Shown piece by piece: positions 27,964-37,253 of a stretch of 64,000 bases of DNA (positions are counted from its first letter, which is position 1; each line of letters begins with the position of its first letter). The notes beneath the pieces are model-generated. The model had not been told where the DNA came from and did not search any database. It saw only the letters and a program-made list of their open reading frames with translations. A program made the position numbers and the translations under genes. This stretch comes from Paraferrimonas haliotis (GTDB taxonomy: Bacteria; Pseudomonadota; Gammaproteobacteria; Enterobacterales; Shewanellaceae), in assembly GCF_002282895.1 (NCBI RefSeq), contig NZ_NRRB01000006.1, forward strand, positions 164,356 to 228,355. The letters run 5' to 3'.

Positions 27964-28890
27964 GTGACAAACTCAGTTTTACACTTTGAACATATTAGTG
28001 ATTATTTAACCTCGGCTGGGTTTGCTGCGTCTAATCATCCACTCGTAGCTGTGATGAAACTAAGTGCGCTGCAATTATCTAAGCGCACTCCTAGTTTTGA
28101 TAAAGGAGTGCAGCTATCGGGAGGTTTTTATTATCTTGCTTTAAAGCGGGTTATCAAGGGGCAGTTATTCTATGGGCGCACTGAGTATGATTGTCAAACC
28201 GGCACCTTAATAGCTATGGCACCTAATCAAGCAATGTCCACTTATGATGTGACGATTGAGGGTGATGCCTATGTCTTAATGTTACATCCAGATTATGTAC
28301 GAGGGCATCCTCTAGAGTTGTTACTTAATGAATGTGGCTTTTTTCATTATCAAGTCAATGAAGCTTTGCATGTCTCACCGTCTGAACAAGCTATATTGCA
28401 GCAGTTGTTTAATGCATTAGAACATGAGCTACAAGGAGGCTACGACAATACCAGTCGCGCTATTATTTTATCGCAAATTATGGCGTTTATGCATTACTGC
28501 CAGCGTTTTTATCGGCGTCAGTTTATCCAGCGCAGTGAACTACAAGGTGATTGGCACAGTCGCTTAGTAAGCTTGCTAGATGTACATTATTCAAATAAAA
28601 ACCAATACGTTGAATTGCCTGATTTACAGCATCTTTGTAGGCAAATGCAAGTGTCTGCGCGTTATTTAACAGATGCGTTAAAAGAGCAGACGGGGCAAAG
28701 TGCAAAAGCATGTATTCAAAACTACCTGATTAATAAAGCAAAAAGCTTATTACTGGCAAGCAACCAAAGCATAAGCGAAGTGGCGTATGAACTAGGGTAT
28801 GAAGATGCCGGTTACTTTACCCGCATATTTAAAAGTAAAACAGGGAAAACACCTAAACAGTTTCGTGAATCTATGCGGTTTAGACATTAA
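27964..28890 (+). CDS. AraC-family regulator (ICE cargo)
   Basis: A 308-residue protein starting at GTG. The N-terminal ~190 residues are an AraC_N-like sensor; the C-terminal ~100 residues carry the double helix-turn-helix with SISEVAYELGYEDAGYFTRIFKSKTGKTP. Probably controls the SDR gene it is joined to. GTG is chosen since the N-terminal homology starts early; there is only a weak ribosome site. Confidence 0.85.
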   Translation: MTNSVLHFEHISDYLTSAGFAASNHPLVAVMKLSALQLSKRTPSFDKGVQLSGGFYYLALKRVIKGQLFYGRTEYDCQTGTLIAMAPNQAMSTYDVTIEGDAYVLMLHPDYVRGHPLELLLNECGFFHYQVNEALHVSPSEQAILQQLFNALEHELQGGYDNTSRAIILSQIMAFMHYCQRFYRRQFIQRSELQGDWHSRLVSLLDVHYSNKNQYVELPDLQHLCRQMQVSARYLTDALKEQTGQSAKACIQNYLINKAKSLLLASNQSISEVAYELGYEDAGYFTRIFKSKTGKTPKQFRESMRFRH

Positions 28891-28987
28891 TTTTTTCAGA
28901 GTTGTCGTTCTATCTTTATTGTGTAGCTATATCTGGGTAATCCGTAATGAGTACATTTAAATTCATTTTCAATGAAGTAGTATTAAA

Positions 28988-29668
28988 ATGAATGCCTTAA
29001 CAAACAAACAAAGCGTTATTTTTTTGGGAGCGACTGGTGCTGTGGGTTCAGTTGTTTTTAATCGTGTTTTAGGATTTTCTGAAGTAACGGATGTGTTGGC
29101 ATTGGGGAGAAGAACAATTAATTTTGAAAAAACTATGGCAAATGTCCAGTCCAAAGTCATAGATATTCATAACACCAACACTTATGCCGCTTATATCAAA
29201 GGCTATACTACGGCAATTTGCACACTTGGGGTTGGTGAACCTTCAAAATTATCAAAAGCTGACTTTATTAAAATTGATAAAACAGCTGTTTTAGCATTTG
29301 CAAAAGCTTGCAAGTCTAAGGGGGTAAAGCATTTTCAACTACTCTCTTCTGTTGGAGTTAGTAAACATTCGCGAAATTTTTATCTTCGAACAAAAGGAGA
29401 GTTGGTGGATGAGTTGGTTCGGTTGGGTTTTGAAAGATTGAGCGTTTTTGAGCCATCCATGATTTTAACACCTCAAAATAGATATGGTTATACTCAAGCC
29501 TTAACCCTCTTCGTTTGGCCAAAACTTGACTTTATTTTTCAAGGAAAGCGTCGTAAATATAGAGGAATAAAAGTAGAACTATTAGGCAATGCCATTGCCA
29601 ACAATATTTTACAGGTCAAAAGTGGTGTCGAACACCTCCAATACGATGAATTTATCTCACTACAGTAA
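28988..29668 (+). CDS. NAD(P)-binding Rossmann protein (TIP30/HTATIP2-like)
   Basis: A 226-residue protein with FLGATGAVGSVVF (nucleotide site), LGRR, LSSVGVSKHSRNFYLRTKGE (Ser and Tyr-x-x-x-Lys-like arrangement) and FEPSMIL. Such proteins are atypical SDRs of poorly known role. ATG at 28988 is preceded by AAGTAG. Convergent with the TetR gene. Confidence 0.85.
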   Translation: MNALTNKQSVIFLGATGAVGSVVFNRVLGFSEVTDVLALGRRTINFEKTMANVQSKVIDIHNTNTYAAYIKGYTTAICTLGVGEPSKLSKADFIKIDKTAVLAFAKACKSKGVKHFQLLSSVGVSKHSRNFYLRTKGELVDELVRLGFERLSVFEPSMILTPQNRYGYTQALTLFVWPKLDFIFQGKRRKYRGIKVELLGNAIANNILQVKSGVEHLQYDEFISLQ

Positions 29669-29766
29669 TTCTATATCAAAGATGATGAAAATAAAAAAAG
29701 CTGTTATGAAAATTATAAATACAGATATACTTTTGCACCGCAATTGAGTAGCCAAAAAATTTCAGG

Positions 29767-30369
29767 CTACCCTAATATAATTCCCACGTTACTTTCGATA
29801 TCGGCTAGTAGATATTTTGGTTCTATTCCAGCGCGCGCACGAAAAACCAGACCTTGTCTCAAATCAAACATTAGCCTAGCTCTAATTTTTGAAGGAAAGG
29901 TATCAGGCAAAACTCCTCTGGCTTTTTCTAGTTCGAAGCGCCTTGCTAGCCTTTCGTCTGTGTCAAAAATAGCACGCTTAAGCAACGCCTCTACTCCTAC
30001 CAGTTCTCCAGAAACCGTTGCAACACATGAGCTTAGAAAGCAACCTTTGGCACCACTAATACTCATTGTGCTATATTCTACTACCTCATAAAAGAATTTT
30101 CGTACTGCAGTTTCAATATCAGGTTCTGTCTCAAACACTTCTAAAGGTTTGCATGCTTTTCGGTTGGCATAGAAATCAATAGCCTCCATGAAAAGCTGAC
30201 GCTTATCGCCAAACACCCCATAAAGACTTGGGCCGCTGATATTCATTGCCGCTGTCAGATCTTTCATGGAGGCACCGTCATAACCTTGTTTCCAAAAAAC
30301 ATGCATGGCAGCAGATAGAGCTTCGTCCCTGTCAAACTCTCTAGGTCGCCCTGTTCTTTTTTCTTTCAT
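29767..30369 (-). CDS. TetR/AcrR-family repressor
   Basis: A 200-residue protein. The N-terminal helix-turn-helix is GYDGASMKDLTAAMNISGPSLYGVFGDK; the C-terminal domain binds a ligand and has a conserved cysteine pair region (GAKGCFLSSC) that could sense electrophiles. It is divergent from the peroxiredoxin-like gene, and two matching palindromes lie between them. Confidence 0.92.
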   Translation of the reverse strand: MKEKRTGRPREFDRDEALSAAMHVFWKQGYDGASMKDLTAAMNISGPSLYGVFGDKRQLFMEAIDFYANRKACKPLEVFETEPDIETAVRKFFYEVVEYSTMSISGAKGCFLSSCVATVSGELVGVEALLKRAIFDTDERLARRFELEKARGVLPDTFPSKIRARLMFDLRQGLVFRARAGIEPKYLLADIESNVGIILG

Positions 30370-30483
30370 TAATCTTCTATTTATCTCTTACTAATTTTAC
30401 TCATAGTAACATATCATTCAGTTTAAATGTAGAATTGAATTAAAAATTTAAAATGCATAAAAAACAATGCCTTAGAAAGAGTT

Positions 30484-30501
30484 TTGTATCGAACGATACA
30501 A
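30484..30501. promoter_or_regulatory. Probable TetR operator 1
   Basis: TTGTATCGAACGATACAA is a perfect 18-base palindrome in the divergent intergenic region. It has the size expected of a TetR-family dimer site. Confidence 0.8.
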
Positions 30502-30531
30502 TACTATTGAGATGCGTTACTTTTTATGGTT

Positions 30532-30549
30532 ATATATCGATCGATACAA
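30532..30549. promoter_or_regulatory. Probable TetR operator 2
   Basis: ATATATCGATCGATACAA repeats the right half of operator 1 exactly and the left half with two changes. Centres of the two operators are 48 bases apart. It sits right before the peroxiredoxin-like start, well placed to block transcription. Confidence 0.75.
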
Positions 30550-30567
30550 AACACGAAGGGTTTAAAA

Positions 30568-31098
30568 ATGACAGATATCAAGTTAAAAGCGGGTACAGTT
30601 GCGCCAACTATTACAGTCCCAACTATTGAAGGAGGAAGTGTAGATCTTTTTTCTCTATCAGGTGATGAGCGATGGAAAATGGTTGTTGTATATAGAGGCA
30701 AGCATTGTCCCATTTGTACCGATTATTTAAAGACACTTAATGATTATACAGCTGCGTTTGACGCGGCGGGGGTTGATATCATTGCGGTTTCTGCTGACTC
30801 TCTAGAACGAGCACAGGAGCAAATCAACAAAGTTAACCCTTCTTTTACTGTGGGTTACGACCTGAAACTTGAACAGATGAGGAAGCTAGGGCTATACATC
30901 TCTGAACCTCGTTCACCCCAAGAATCCGACAGAGCATTTGCTGAGCCCGGCCTTTTCATTATGAATGAAGAAGGAAAAATACAGGTTATTGATATTTCAA
31001 ATACGCCTTTCACTCGCCCAGATTTTAAAACCATTTTGATGGGGATAAATTTTGTTCGAAATCCAGAAAATAACTACCCAATAAGAGGAACTTTATAA
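30568..31098 (+). CDS. Peroxiredoxin-like protein (AhpC/TSA fold)
   Basis: A 176-residue thioredoxin-fold protein from ATG 30568 (GAAGGG upstream); the longer frame from 30526 runs through the operator. The active site is KHCPICTDYLK, a Cys-x-x-Cys rather than the usual PxxxTxxC peroxiredoxin site, so it may act as a disulfide reductase or atypical peroxidase. It is the first of three overlapping genes with the TetR regulator divergent. Confidence 0.85.
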   Translation: MTDIKLKAGTVAPTITVPTIEGGSVDLFSLSGDERWKMVVVYRGKHCPICTDYLKTLNDYTAAFDAAGVDIIAVSADSLERAQEQINKVNPSFTVGYDLKLEQMRKLGLYISEPRSPQESDRAFAEPGLFIMNEEGKIQVIDISNTPFTRPDFKTILMGINFVRNPENNYPIRGTL

Positions 31099-31538
31099 TG
31101 AGTTCTTATACTGCAAGTGAATTAGAAATCAAAGCGGTTATAGACAATCTTATAAATACAGCGACCAATTATGACGTAGAAACGCTTGAGGAGATCTATC
31201 ACAACGACTTACAAGTTTACATGCTTGGCATGACGGGAGAATTGCAAATTGCAAATAAAGAGATCTTTACTTCCTTATTTTCGAAAAAAAGAGATGCTGG
31301 AGACCCACCAATGAACACATGGTCTGAGCTTCACAAAATTGATGTGAAAAATGACTCAGCACATGTTTTATTGTCTCGTAAGAATGATTTATCAGGTACG
31401 CCCATGAAACTTCATCTAAGCATAGATCTTCAAAAATCAGCAGGCAGATGGCAAGTCATTAGGGAAGTCATCTTTCTCTTTCCTGAAACAACTTATAACA
31501 CAGAAAGCAACAATAAAAGCGAGAATACGCATGTCTAG
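31098..31538 (+). CDS. SnoaL/DUF4440-like NTF2-fold protein
   Basis: A 146-residue protein whose ATG overlaps the previous stop (TAATG). NTF2-like pattern: helix AVIDNLINTATNYDVETLEEIYHNDLQVYMLGM, then strands DSAHVLLSRK and WQVIREVIFLF. The role is unknown; translational coupling ties it to the peroxiredoxin-like protein. Confidence 0.8.
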   Translation: MSSYTASELEIKAVIDNLINTATNYDVETLEEIYHNDLQVYMLGMTGELQIANKEIFTSLFSKKRDAGDPPMNTWSELHKIDVKNDSAHVLLSRKNDLSGTPMKLHLSIDLQKSAGRWQVIREVIFLFPETTYNTESNNKSENTHV

Positions 31539-31926
31539 TAAAATACAGAAAATTGCCTATTGGGTTTCAACCGGAATCATTCTATTTCTATTAAGTTGGG
31601 CCGCAGGGTCTTACCACATTATTCACGATACTCAAGCTGGCTATTTTGAAGCGTTCGGTTACCCAACATATCTTGTTTATCCCCTCGCTTGGTTGAAAAT
31701 AATTGCTGTTTTGGTCATTGTGAGTCATAGATATAATGATCTTAGAGATATGGTCTACGCTGCCTATTTCCTAAATATGATTTTAGCATTGGTTGGGCAT
31801 ATTATTTACGGGGATTTCTACGGTCATGCTTTGGTTGGCCTAATTGTAATGCCAATATCTTACTTATTAGGGAATCAAGTGAGAGGTCGGCCGAGTAAGA
31901 ATTTCTTTGGACGCTGGACAAATTAA
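31531..31926 (+). CDS. DoxX-like membrane protein
   Basis: A 131-residue inner-membrane protein with four hydrophobic helices (~9-25, 45-65, 72-90, 95-112). The pattern HIIHDTQAGYFEAFGYPTYLVYPLAWLKIIAV is typical of DoxX-like proteins, which pair with thiol and redox enzymes. Overlaps the previous gene by 8 bases. Confidence 0.8.
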   Translation: MSSKIQKIAYWVSTGIILFLLSWAAGSYHIIHDTQAGYFEAFGYPTYLVYPLAWLKIIAVLVIVSHRYNDLRDMVYAAYFLNMILALVGHIIYGDFYGHALVGLIVMPISYLLGNQVRGRPSKNFFGRWTN

Positions 31927-32082
31927 AATAGCTCTGGGAATGTAGCTTTCTTACTTAAGTAGGGGCTGCATTTTTCTTCTTCAAGCTATTGCGTTTGATG
32001 ATTTGCACTAGAAGTTTGGGGTAAATATTTAAGTGAGCACAATCACTTACGTGGAGAATCATGACAAGCAAGAATAAACCTA

Positions 32083-32967
32083 TTACTTTTTAAACCAAGA
32101 TACAAGATGATCCACTAGGGCTCTAACTCTTGCTGTTAAATGTCGGTTTTCAGGATATACAACATATAATCCCATTGGTTCCACCTCCATATCTTCGAAT
32201 AGCAATTCTAGCTCACCCGATTTGACATGATGTTCTACGGCGTAATACGGTCCAATTCCAATGCCTAAAGCACCAATAGACATATTGGTAATTGCCCGCG
32301 GAGAGTCTGTATTAAAAGTTCCGGATACTGGGTAAGAGACGATTTGGCCATCGATATTAAAGTGCCAATTTTTCGAATCATTGGAGCTGCGAAAAAGAAG
32401 GCAGTTATGATGAATTAGCTCTCTAGGATGTGAGGGACGGCCATTTAAACTCAGATAATCTGGAGAAGCAAAAAATACTACCCGCATATCCTTTAGTTTA
32501 CGCGCTATTAAATTCGAGTCTTGTAGTTTACCAAATCTTATCGCAATATCGACGCCCTTTTCCACTACGGCAATATGACTATCTGATAAGAGTAATTCAA
32601 CTCTTACTTCTTTGTGCTGCTTTTGGAAAGCGAGCAACGGCTCTATCAATTCTTTGCTTCCAAACCCCGTAGATGCTGTCAATCGAATCGACCCAGAAAG
32701 CTCTTTTTGGCGGTGCTGTATCAAGTCTTCTAGTTCATCAAACTGTTCTAGCATAGGTAAGCAACGCTCATAGTAAGCGCGCCCTGTTTCAGTTAATGTC
32801 ACGCTGCGTGTAGTTCGATAAAAAAGTTGTGCATCCAGTCTGCTTTCAAGTTGTCGGACATACTTACTTGCTAGCTTAGTACTCAGGTTCGATTGCTTTG
32901 CCCCTTGAGTAAAGGATGTATGGCGCGCCACATTAACAAATACACGCATTGCTTCAATAGTGTCCAT
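32083..32967 (-). CDS. LysR-family regulator
   Basis: About 294 residues from ATG 32967 (GGGAAAG upstream); a longer frame reaches 33000. N-terminal winged helix FVNVARHTSFTQGAKQSNLSTKLASKYVRQLE; C-terminal periplasmic-binding-like domain. Divergent from the glutathione transferase gene, which it probably controls together with the flavoprotein further on. Confidence 0.92.
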   Translation of the reverse strand: MDTIEAMRVFVNVARHTSFTQGAKQSNLSTKLASKYVRQLESRLDAQLFYRTTRSVTLTETGRAYYERCLPMLEQFDELEDLIQHRQKELSGSIRLTASTGFGSKELIEPLLAFQKQHKEVRVELLLSDSHIAVVEKGVDIAIRFGKLQDSNLIARKLKDMRVVFFASPDYLSLNGRPSHPRELIHHNCLLFRSSNDSKNWHFNIDGQIVSYPVSGTFNTDSPRAITNMSIGALGIGIGPYYAVEHHVKSGELELLFEDMEVEPMGLYVVYPENRHLTARVRALVDHLVSWFKK

Positions 32968-33025
32968 ATAACTTTCCCTTCTGAATCTCAAAGTCGCCAT
33001 TATCTATAAAATGTACATTATCTTT

Positions 33026-33078
33026 GTATGAATAGGTAGATTATATCCTACTTAAAACCTTATATACTCATTTCATAC
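33026..33078. promoter_or_regulatory. Dyad in the LysR-GST divergent region
   Basis: GTATGAA at 33026-33032 and TTCATAC at 33072-33078 form inverted half-sites whose centres are 46 bases apart. The arrangement fits LysR binding between divergent promoters, though single LysR sites are normally shorter. Confidence 0.4.
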
Positions 33079-33105
33079 ACAAACAAATCAGCTTAGGAGT
33101 CCACA

Positions 33106-33726
33106 ATGTCAAATGGCATTCGTATTCACAGTTTTCCATTGTCGGGGCACGCACACCGCGTGGAATTATTTGCAAGCATTGCCCGTATTAAACACGAAAT
33201 TATTCATGTTGATCTTCCATCTGGTGAGCACAAAAAGGAGCCATTTTTAAGGCTAAACCCTTTAGGGCAAGTTCCAGTCATTGAGGACGGCGAGGTTGTC
33301 ATCAGCGATTCAAATGCCATTCTTGTTTACTTGGCTCGTCGATATGCTCCAGACTTTTTTCCTTCAGACCCAGTGCTAGAAGCAGAAGTGCAAAAGTATT
33401 TAACACTAGCTGCTGGTGAGATAGCTTTTGGCCCAGCTGCTGCCCGTCTGATTACAGTTTTTAATGCGCCATTGGATGCTCATTTTTGCCAAGTTATTGC
33501 TGAAAAGGCACTGACCAAACTCAATACTCTAATTGGAACCAAAGACTTTTTGGTTGATGGTAGACCAACTATTGCAGATATCGCCGTCTATTCATACGTG
33601 GCTCATGCACCTGAAGGAAACATTTCGCTAGACAAGTACCCGAATATACTACGCCTGCTAAGCAATATTGAGAATCTTGATGGTTTCAAAGCGATGCCTC
33701 GCACCGCTGTTGGGCTTTATGCCTAG
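33106..33726 (+). CDS. Glutathione S-transferase
   Basis: A 206-residue GST. N-terminal thioredoxin-fold half: SFPLSGHAHRVELFASIARI, glutathione-binding LGQVPVIEDG and SDSNAILVYLA; C-terminal all-helical half with LVDGRPTIADIAVYSY. Conjugates or reduces electrophiles with glutathione. TAGGAG precedes the ATG. Confidence 0.92.
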   Translation: MSNGIRIHSFPLSGHAHRVELFASIARIKHEIIHVDLPSGEHKKEPFLRLNPLGQVPVIEDGEVVISDSNAILVYLARRYAPDFFPSDPVLEAEVQKYLTLAAGEIAFGPAAARLITVFNAPLDAHFCQVIAEKALTKLNTLIGTKDFLVDGRPTIADIAVYSYVAHAPEGNISLDKYPNILRLLSNIENLDGFKAMPRTAVGLYA

Positions 33727-33826
33727 CATGAGTGTTTGGCGTTAGAGTCGTTAAGATAAGACAGCTAATACAAGAGCTGAATAAGTTAGAGTAGTTAAGC
33801 GAAGGGCCATTGAGAGATTTAGTCAG

Positions 33827-33869
33827 CAGGTAGTGACACTCACTTACTTAAGTGCCACTACCTGATTTT
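33827..33869 (+). terminator. Hairpin terminator candidate after GST
   Basis: A stem CAGGTAGTG-a-CACT / AGTG-c-CACTACCTG (13 pairs with one internal mismatch) with a ten-base loop, followed by ATTTT. The T-run is short. Confidence 0.5.
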
Positions 33870-33982
33870 GAATCAATTTCCATTTCATGATTGATAATAA
33901 TAGGAGCAGCGCCGCAAAGATTCCTATTAATTTAAAAACTATGAAGCACGCCAATAAACTAACGGAAGACACAAGAGGTTTT

Positions 33983-35677
33983 ATGTCTGATTCATCTTAT
34001 CATCCTGGAGAACTAGCCGCTCAAGATAAAGCGGGAACCAGAGGTGTCGCTGCTGAACTTGCGGTGGGTAAGCATAGTGCCCTTAGTTTTGCTTCTGGTC
34101 ATGACGTGTTTTTAGCTGCTCAGTCATTTGCCGCGCTCGCCAGTGTTGATTTGAAAAATGAGTCTGTATGGGTAACTCCTTTATTTGGCCAATCAGGTGA
34201 TTTGGCAGCTATATCAGAAAAGGAAATAGCTATCTCTAGAGACTGTATTCCAAATTTAGACATGCTTAATTTTATAGAGCCTGGTACGCCATTGTCCTTG
34301 CTAGGTATAGATCTAAACCGAAGAATTAGGCACCGAATTAACGGATATACTATTGCAGGAGGAGACAACGGTAAACATAGTGTTTCTTTGCAAGTTACTG
34401 AATACACACCTAATTGTCCTAAGTACATTAATCGTCGAGATATAATTCCAGCTTCAGACGGCACGCCTTCGTTAAACAAAAATGCTAGGGCTGAAACTCG
34501 TACAAGGCTTACAGAGGATGATCAAACATTTGTCCGAAAAATGGATACCTTATGGATAGGTACTTACGCACCAGGCATAGGTGCTGACTGCAATCATAGA
34601 GGAGGCAAACCTGGTTTTATTCGAGTCATATCGCCCTCCACAATAGAGTGGCCAGAGTATAGAGGGAATGGAACGTTTTTCACCTCTGGCAATCTGGAAT
34701 CTTATGATAGAGCTGGGGTGACACTCGTTGATTTTGAGTCTGGCAGCATTATTCAAATGACTGGTCGTGCAACGGTCGACTGGGAGCACGATGGCTGTTA
34801 CGAGGGAGCTTCAAGAAAAATAGTTTTTCACATTACAAATTTGGTTCGAATGAATGAGATAACCAATCATCGTTGGAAGCGTTTAGATTATTCGCCATAC
34901 AATCCTGTAGTGTCAGGTACAGGAAACGTCGACACTGAAAGTGAATACCCACAAGTGGCAACCTTGGCTAAAATCGTTGACGAAACCGAAAATGTTAAAA
35001 CGTTTCGTTTTGTGATACCGAGACGTATCGCATTTCTTCCGGGACAATATGCAACTTTTGAGTTTAATAATATTCCCGGTGGTGAGGCTATCGAAGTTCG
35101 CACTTGGACGCTTTCGGAAACACCCAATAGTATTAACGGTGATAACACATTAGATATTACCGTAAAACGTATGCCAAATGGATTGGTAACAAATTGGCTA
35201 CATGACTATGCAGAAGTTGGGATGGAGGTCAAGTTACTTGGTATTCAAGGTGAGATGACTGCGGTGTCCGTTGATGAAAATACGCAAAAGCCTACAGTGC
35301 CTAAGCACTTATTGCTATTGAGTGCAGGTATTGGTATTACACCTAACCTAGCAATGATTCGAGGGATTGGAGCCTTTTCGTTGCAAGACCAAACCGACAT
35401 AACCATGATTCACATAGAAAGATATGAAAAAGATCTTATTAGTCAATCAGAGCTGCTTCGACGTTCAAAACAGTATCCCCACTTCCAATACATCCATGTG
35501 ATCAGCAGTAAAGAGGGTCGTTTAACAAAAGGGGCTTTGAAAAAAATGGTGCCAAATACTGCTAGCCAGCAAGCATATGTATGTGGACCAACACAATTTA
35601 TGAGAGATATGACAGAATACTTGGTCTCAATAGGCGTTCCTGCTGGACAGGTTCATACTGAGAGTTTTGAGTTCTAG
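33983..35677 (+). CDS. PNPOx-like/FNR-like fusion flavoprotein
   Basis: About 564 residues from ATG 33983 (AAGAGG 4 bases upstream); a longer frame starts at 33887. Residues ~1-310 are a pyridoxamine-phosphate-oxidase-like FMN domain (TLWIGTYAPG, GNGTFFTSGNLESYDRAGV). The rest is a ferredoxin-NADP reductase-like module: FAD site RTWTLSETPN, nucleotide site LLLSAGIGITPNLAM, and YVCGPTQFMRDM. Relatives usually end in a 2Fe-2S ferredoxin domain; here the protein stops at VHTESFEF, so an external electron partner is needed. It forms a cluster with the LysR regulator and GST. Confidence 0.88.
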   Translation: MSDSSYHPGELAAQDKAGTRGVAAELAVGKHSALSFASGHDVFLAAQSFAALASVDLKNESVWVTPLFGQSGDLAAISEKEIAISRDCIPNLDMLNFIEPGTPLSLLGIDLNRRIRHRINGYTIAGGDNGKHSVSLQVTEYTPNCPKYINRRDIIPASDGTPSLNKNARAETRTRLTEDDQTFVRKMDTLWIGTYAPGIGADCNHRGGKPGFIRVISPSTIEWPEYRGNGTFFTSGNLESYDRAGVTLVDFESGSIIQMTGRATVDWEHDGCYEGASRKIVFHITNLVRMNEITNHRWKRLDYSPYNPVVSGTGNVDTESEYPQVATLAKIVDETENVKTFRFVIPRRIAFLPGQYATFEFNNIPGGEAIEVRTWTLSETPNSINGDNTLDITVKRMPNGLVTNWLHDYAEVGMEVKLLGIQGEMTAVSVDENTQKPTVPKHLLLLSAGIGITPNLAMIRGIGAFSLQDQTDITMIHIERYEKDLISQSELLRRSKQYPHFQYIHVISSKEGRLTKGALKKMVPNTASQQAYVCGPTQFMRDMTEYLVSIGVPAGQVHTESFEF

Positions 35678-35799
35678 TTTAATAATTACAATTGCTTTTA
35701 TACATGCTGATCTTCTGAACAAATCATGCATCTTTCTGACCATCAACAAGTGATGAATCAGGCGATGATAGCTTTACATTGATTTTCAGGAGAATGCAG

Positions 35800-35994
35800 A
35801 TGACAGCAGTAGCGCACCAGGTAACCCCTTTTCTAACATCTTACGAAGTGATGGCTCGTTACCACATTAGCTATACGACGCTCTGGCGAAGAATAAAAGA
35901 TGGCAGCTTGCCGCAACCTCGTATCAACCGAAATACACGAAACAAGCTGTGGCACATTGAAGACCTAGAAGAGTATGAGAAGAAAGAGGACTGA
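35800..35994 (+). CDS. xis: AlpA-like excisionase (Xis)
   Basis: A 64-residue winged-helix protein. TSYEVMARYHISYTTLWRRIKDGSLPQPRI is the AlpA/excisionase-type DNA-binding region. GGAG is 7 bases before ATG 35800, which makes it better than ATGs at 35779 and 35794. Convergent with int; it should favour ICE excision. Confidence 0.85.
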   Translation: MTAVAHQVTPFLTSYEVMARYHISYTTLWRRIKDGSLPQPRINRNTRNKLWHIEDLEEYEKKED

Positions 35995-36009
35995 GCCTCT
36001 TTCTTTTAT
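35980..36009. terminator. Bidirectional terminator between xis and int
   Basis: A perfect 10-bp stem AAGAAAGAGG/CCTCTTTCTT with a six-base loop, flanked by A-rich and T-rich runs on both sides. It overlaps the end of xis and serves both converging genes. Confidence 0.85.
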
Positions 36010-36010
36010 T

Positions 36011-37252
36011 TTATTGTCCGAAACGCCAGTTGAACGGAAAGCCTGTCGGCTCGATGATGGTCTCTAGCTGTTGATACCAAACGTCGTAAGCATGACGCAT
36101 TTCATCCAGGTACTGATATTGGTTGTAGATAGCATCCAACCCTTTTTTGCTGTGGCCAATCATCAACTCGGCAACTTCTTGCGTCGTGATGGCCGACATA
36201 CGCGTTCGCATCGTTCTGCGAAGATCATGCATAGACCAATGTTCCATCTCAATACCAAGCGACCTGCGAGCCCAGATTTTCACATTGTTAGGAATAGTGG
36301 TATCAAAGCCATTTGTGGCAAGCTCATCTTGTCCGTTCGCGGGAAACAGGTAAGTTGATTTACTCATCTGCATCGCCAGTTCAATCAGCTCTATAGCAGG
36401 TTTAATCAATGGCCGCATGATTGGCGCTCCAATTTTCTCACCTTGTTTGCGGATCTCTATAGGCACTGTCCACATTGCAGATTGCAAGTCAAAGTGATGC
36501 TTTTCAGCTTGAATGAGTTCTCCCTTGCGACCGCCCAATAGCAGAAGCAATTTAATGTAGATGCGGTTCTTCTCAGTAATTTTTGACTCGTGCAAATAGC
36601 GCCAAAGTATCCTGATCTCGTTATCGTTTAGCACCCGAGTTCGTTTACCTTTCTTACCACCAACCTTCTTTGCTGTGATCCCAGCAGCAGCGTTAATTTC
36701 CAAAATCTGTTCATCTATCAGCCAGTCATAAAACTTATGCAGCACAGAAACTAGGCGTTCTGTGTTTGAAGGGGACGACTCCGAAACCTCACGAAGACAG
36801 TTTCTTAAGGACAATTCATTGATGTCAGTTAATGGGTACTTGCCAAGTCGGGGCAGCAAATATATTTCACTGCTTCGTTTTTGGTAGTGCCACGTTTTCT
36901 CCTTTAGCCCTTGCTTACCGGCAGAGTCTATCCAGTCTCGAAAAATCGATTCGAAGCTTTGGTTGGCAGAATACTTGGCCCGTTCCTGCTGTAGGTAGAG
37001 CTTGGGGTTTCTGCCCTGATCAAGTACCGCCCTTAACCTATCCAGCTCATTCCTAGCTTCAGCAAGCTTCATAAGTGGGTAAGTACCTATGTCTACCCGC
37101 TGTTGCTTGCCATCAAACCGATAACGAAACTGAAAAACAATTTTGCCCTTGGGCGATACCCGAGCACTTAGCCCATCTCGGTCGGCTTTTACTACGGTTT
37201 CTTTTGCTTCTTTATTTAACCTGGCATCGAGCCAGCTAACTGATAACGCCAT
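36011..37252 (-). CDS. int: SXT/R391-type tyrosine integrase
   Basis: A 413-residue P4-like tyrosine recombinase, the length known for SXT Int. N-terminal DUF4102 domain (LSARVSPKGKIVFQFRYRFDG), core-binding domain (~100-200), catalytic domain with Arg in GGRKGELIQAE, HDLRRTMRT (His-x-x-Arg), IGHSKKG and the nucleophile Tyr in YNQYQYL. Integrates the ICE into prfC. Follows the partition genes on the same strand by 1 base. Confidence 0.92.
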   Translation of the reverse strand: MALSVSWLDARLNKEAKETVVKADRDGLSARVSPKGKIVFQFRYRFDGKQQRVDIGTYPLMKLAEARNELDRLRAVLDQGRNPKLYLQQERAKYSANQSFESIFRDWIDSAGKQGLKEKTWHYQKRSSEIYLLPRLGKYPLTDINELSLRNCLREVSESSPSNTERLVSVLHKFYDWLIDEQILEINAAAGITAKKVGGKKGKRTRVLNDNEIRILWRYLHESKITEKNRIYIKLLLLLGGRKGELIQAEKHHFDLQSAMWTVPIEIRKQGEKIGAPIMRPLIKPAIELIELAMQMSKSTYLFPANGQDELATNGFDTTIPNNVKIWARRSLGIEMEHWSMHDLRRTMRTRMSAITTQEVAELMIGHSKKGLDAIYNQYQYLDEMRHAYDVWYQQLETIIEPTGFPFNWRFGQ

Positions 37253-37253
37253 G

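Noticed and set aside
32061..32093. Ten-codon frame MTSKNKPITF with a good ribosome site
   Set aside because: Overlaps the end of the LysR gene and is too short; possibly a relic of a lost gene start, but unsupported as a gene.
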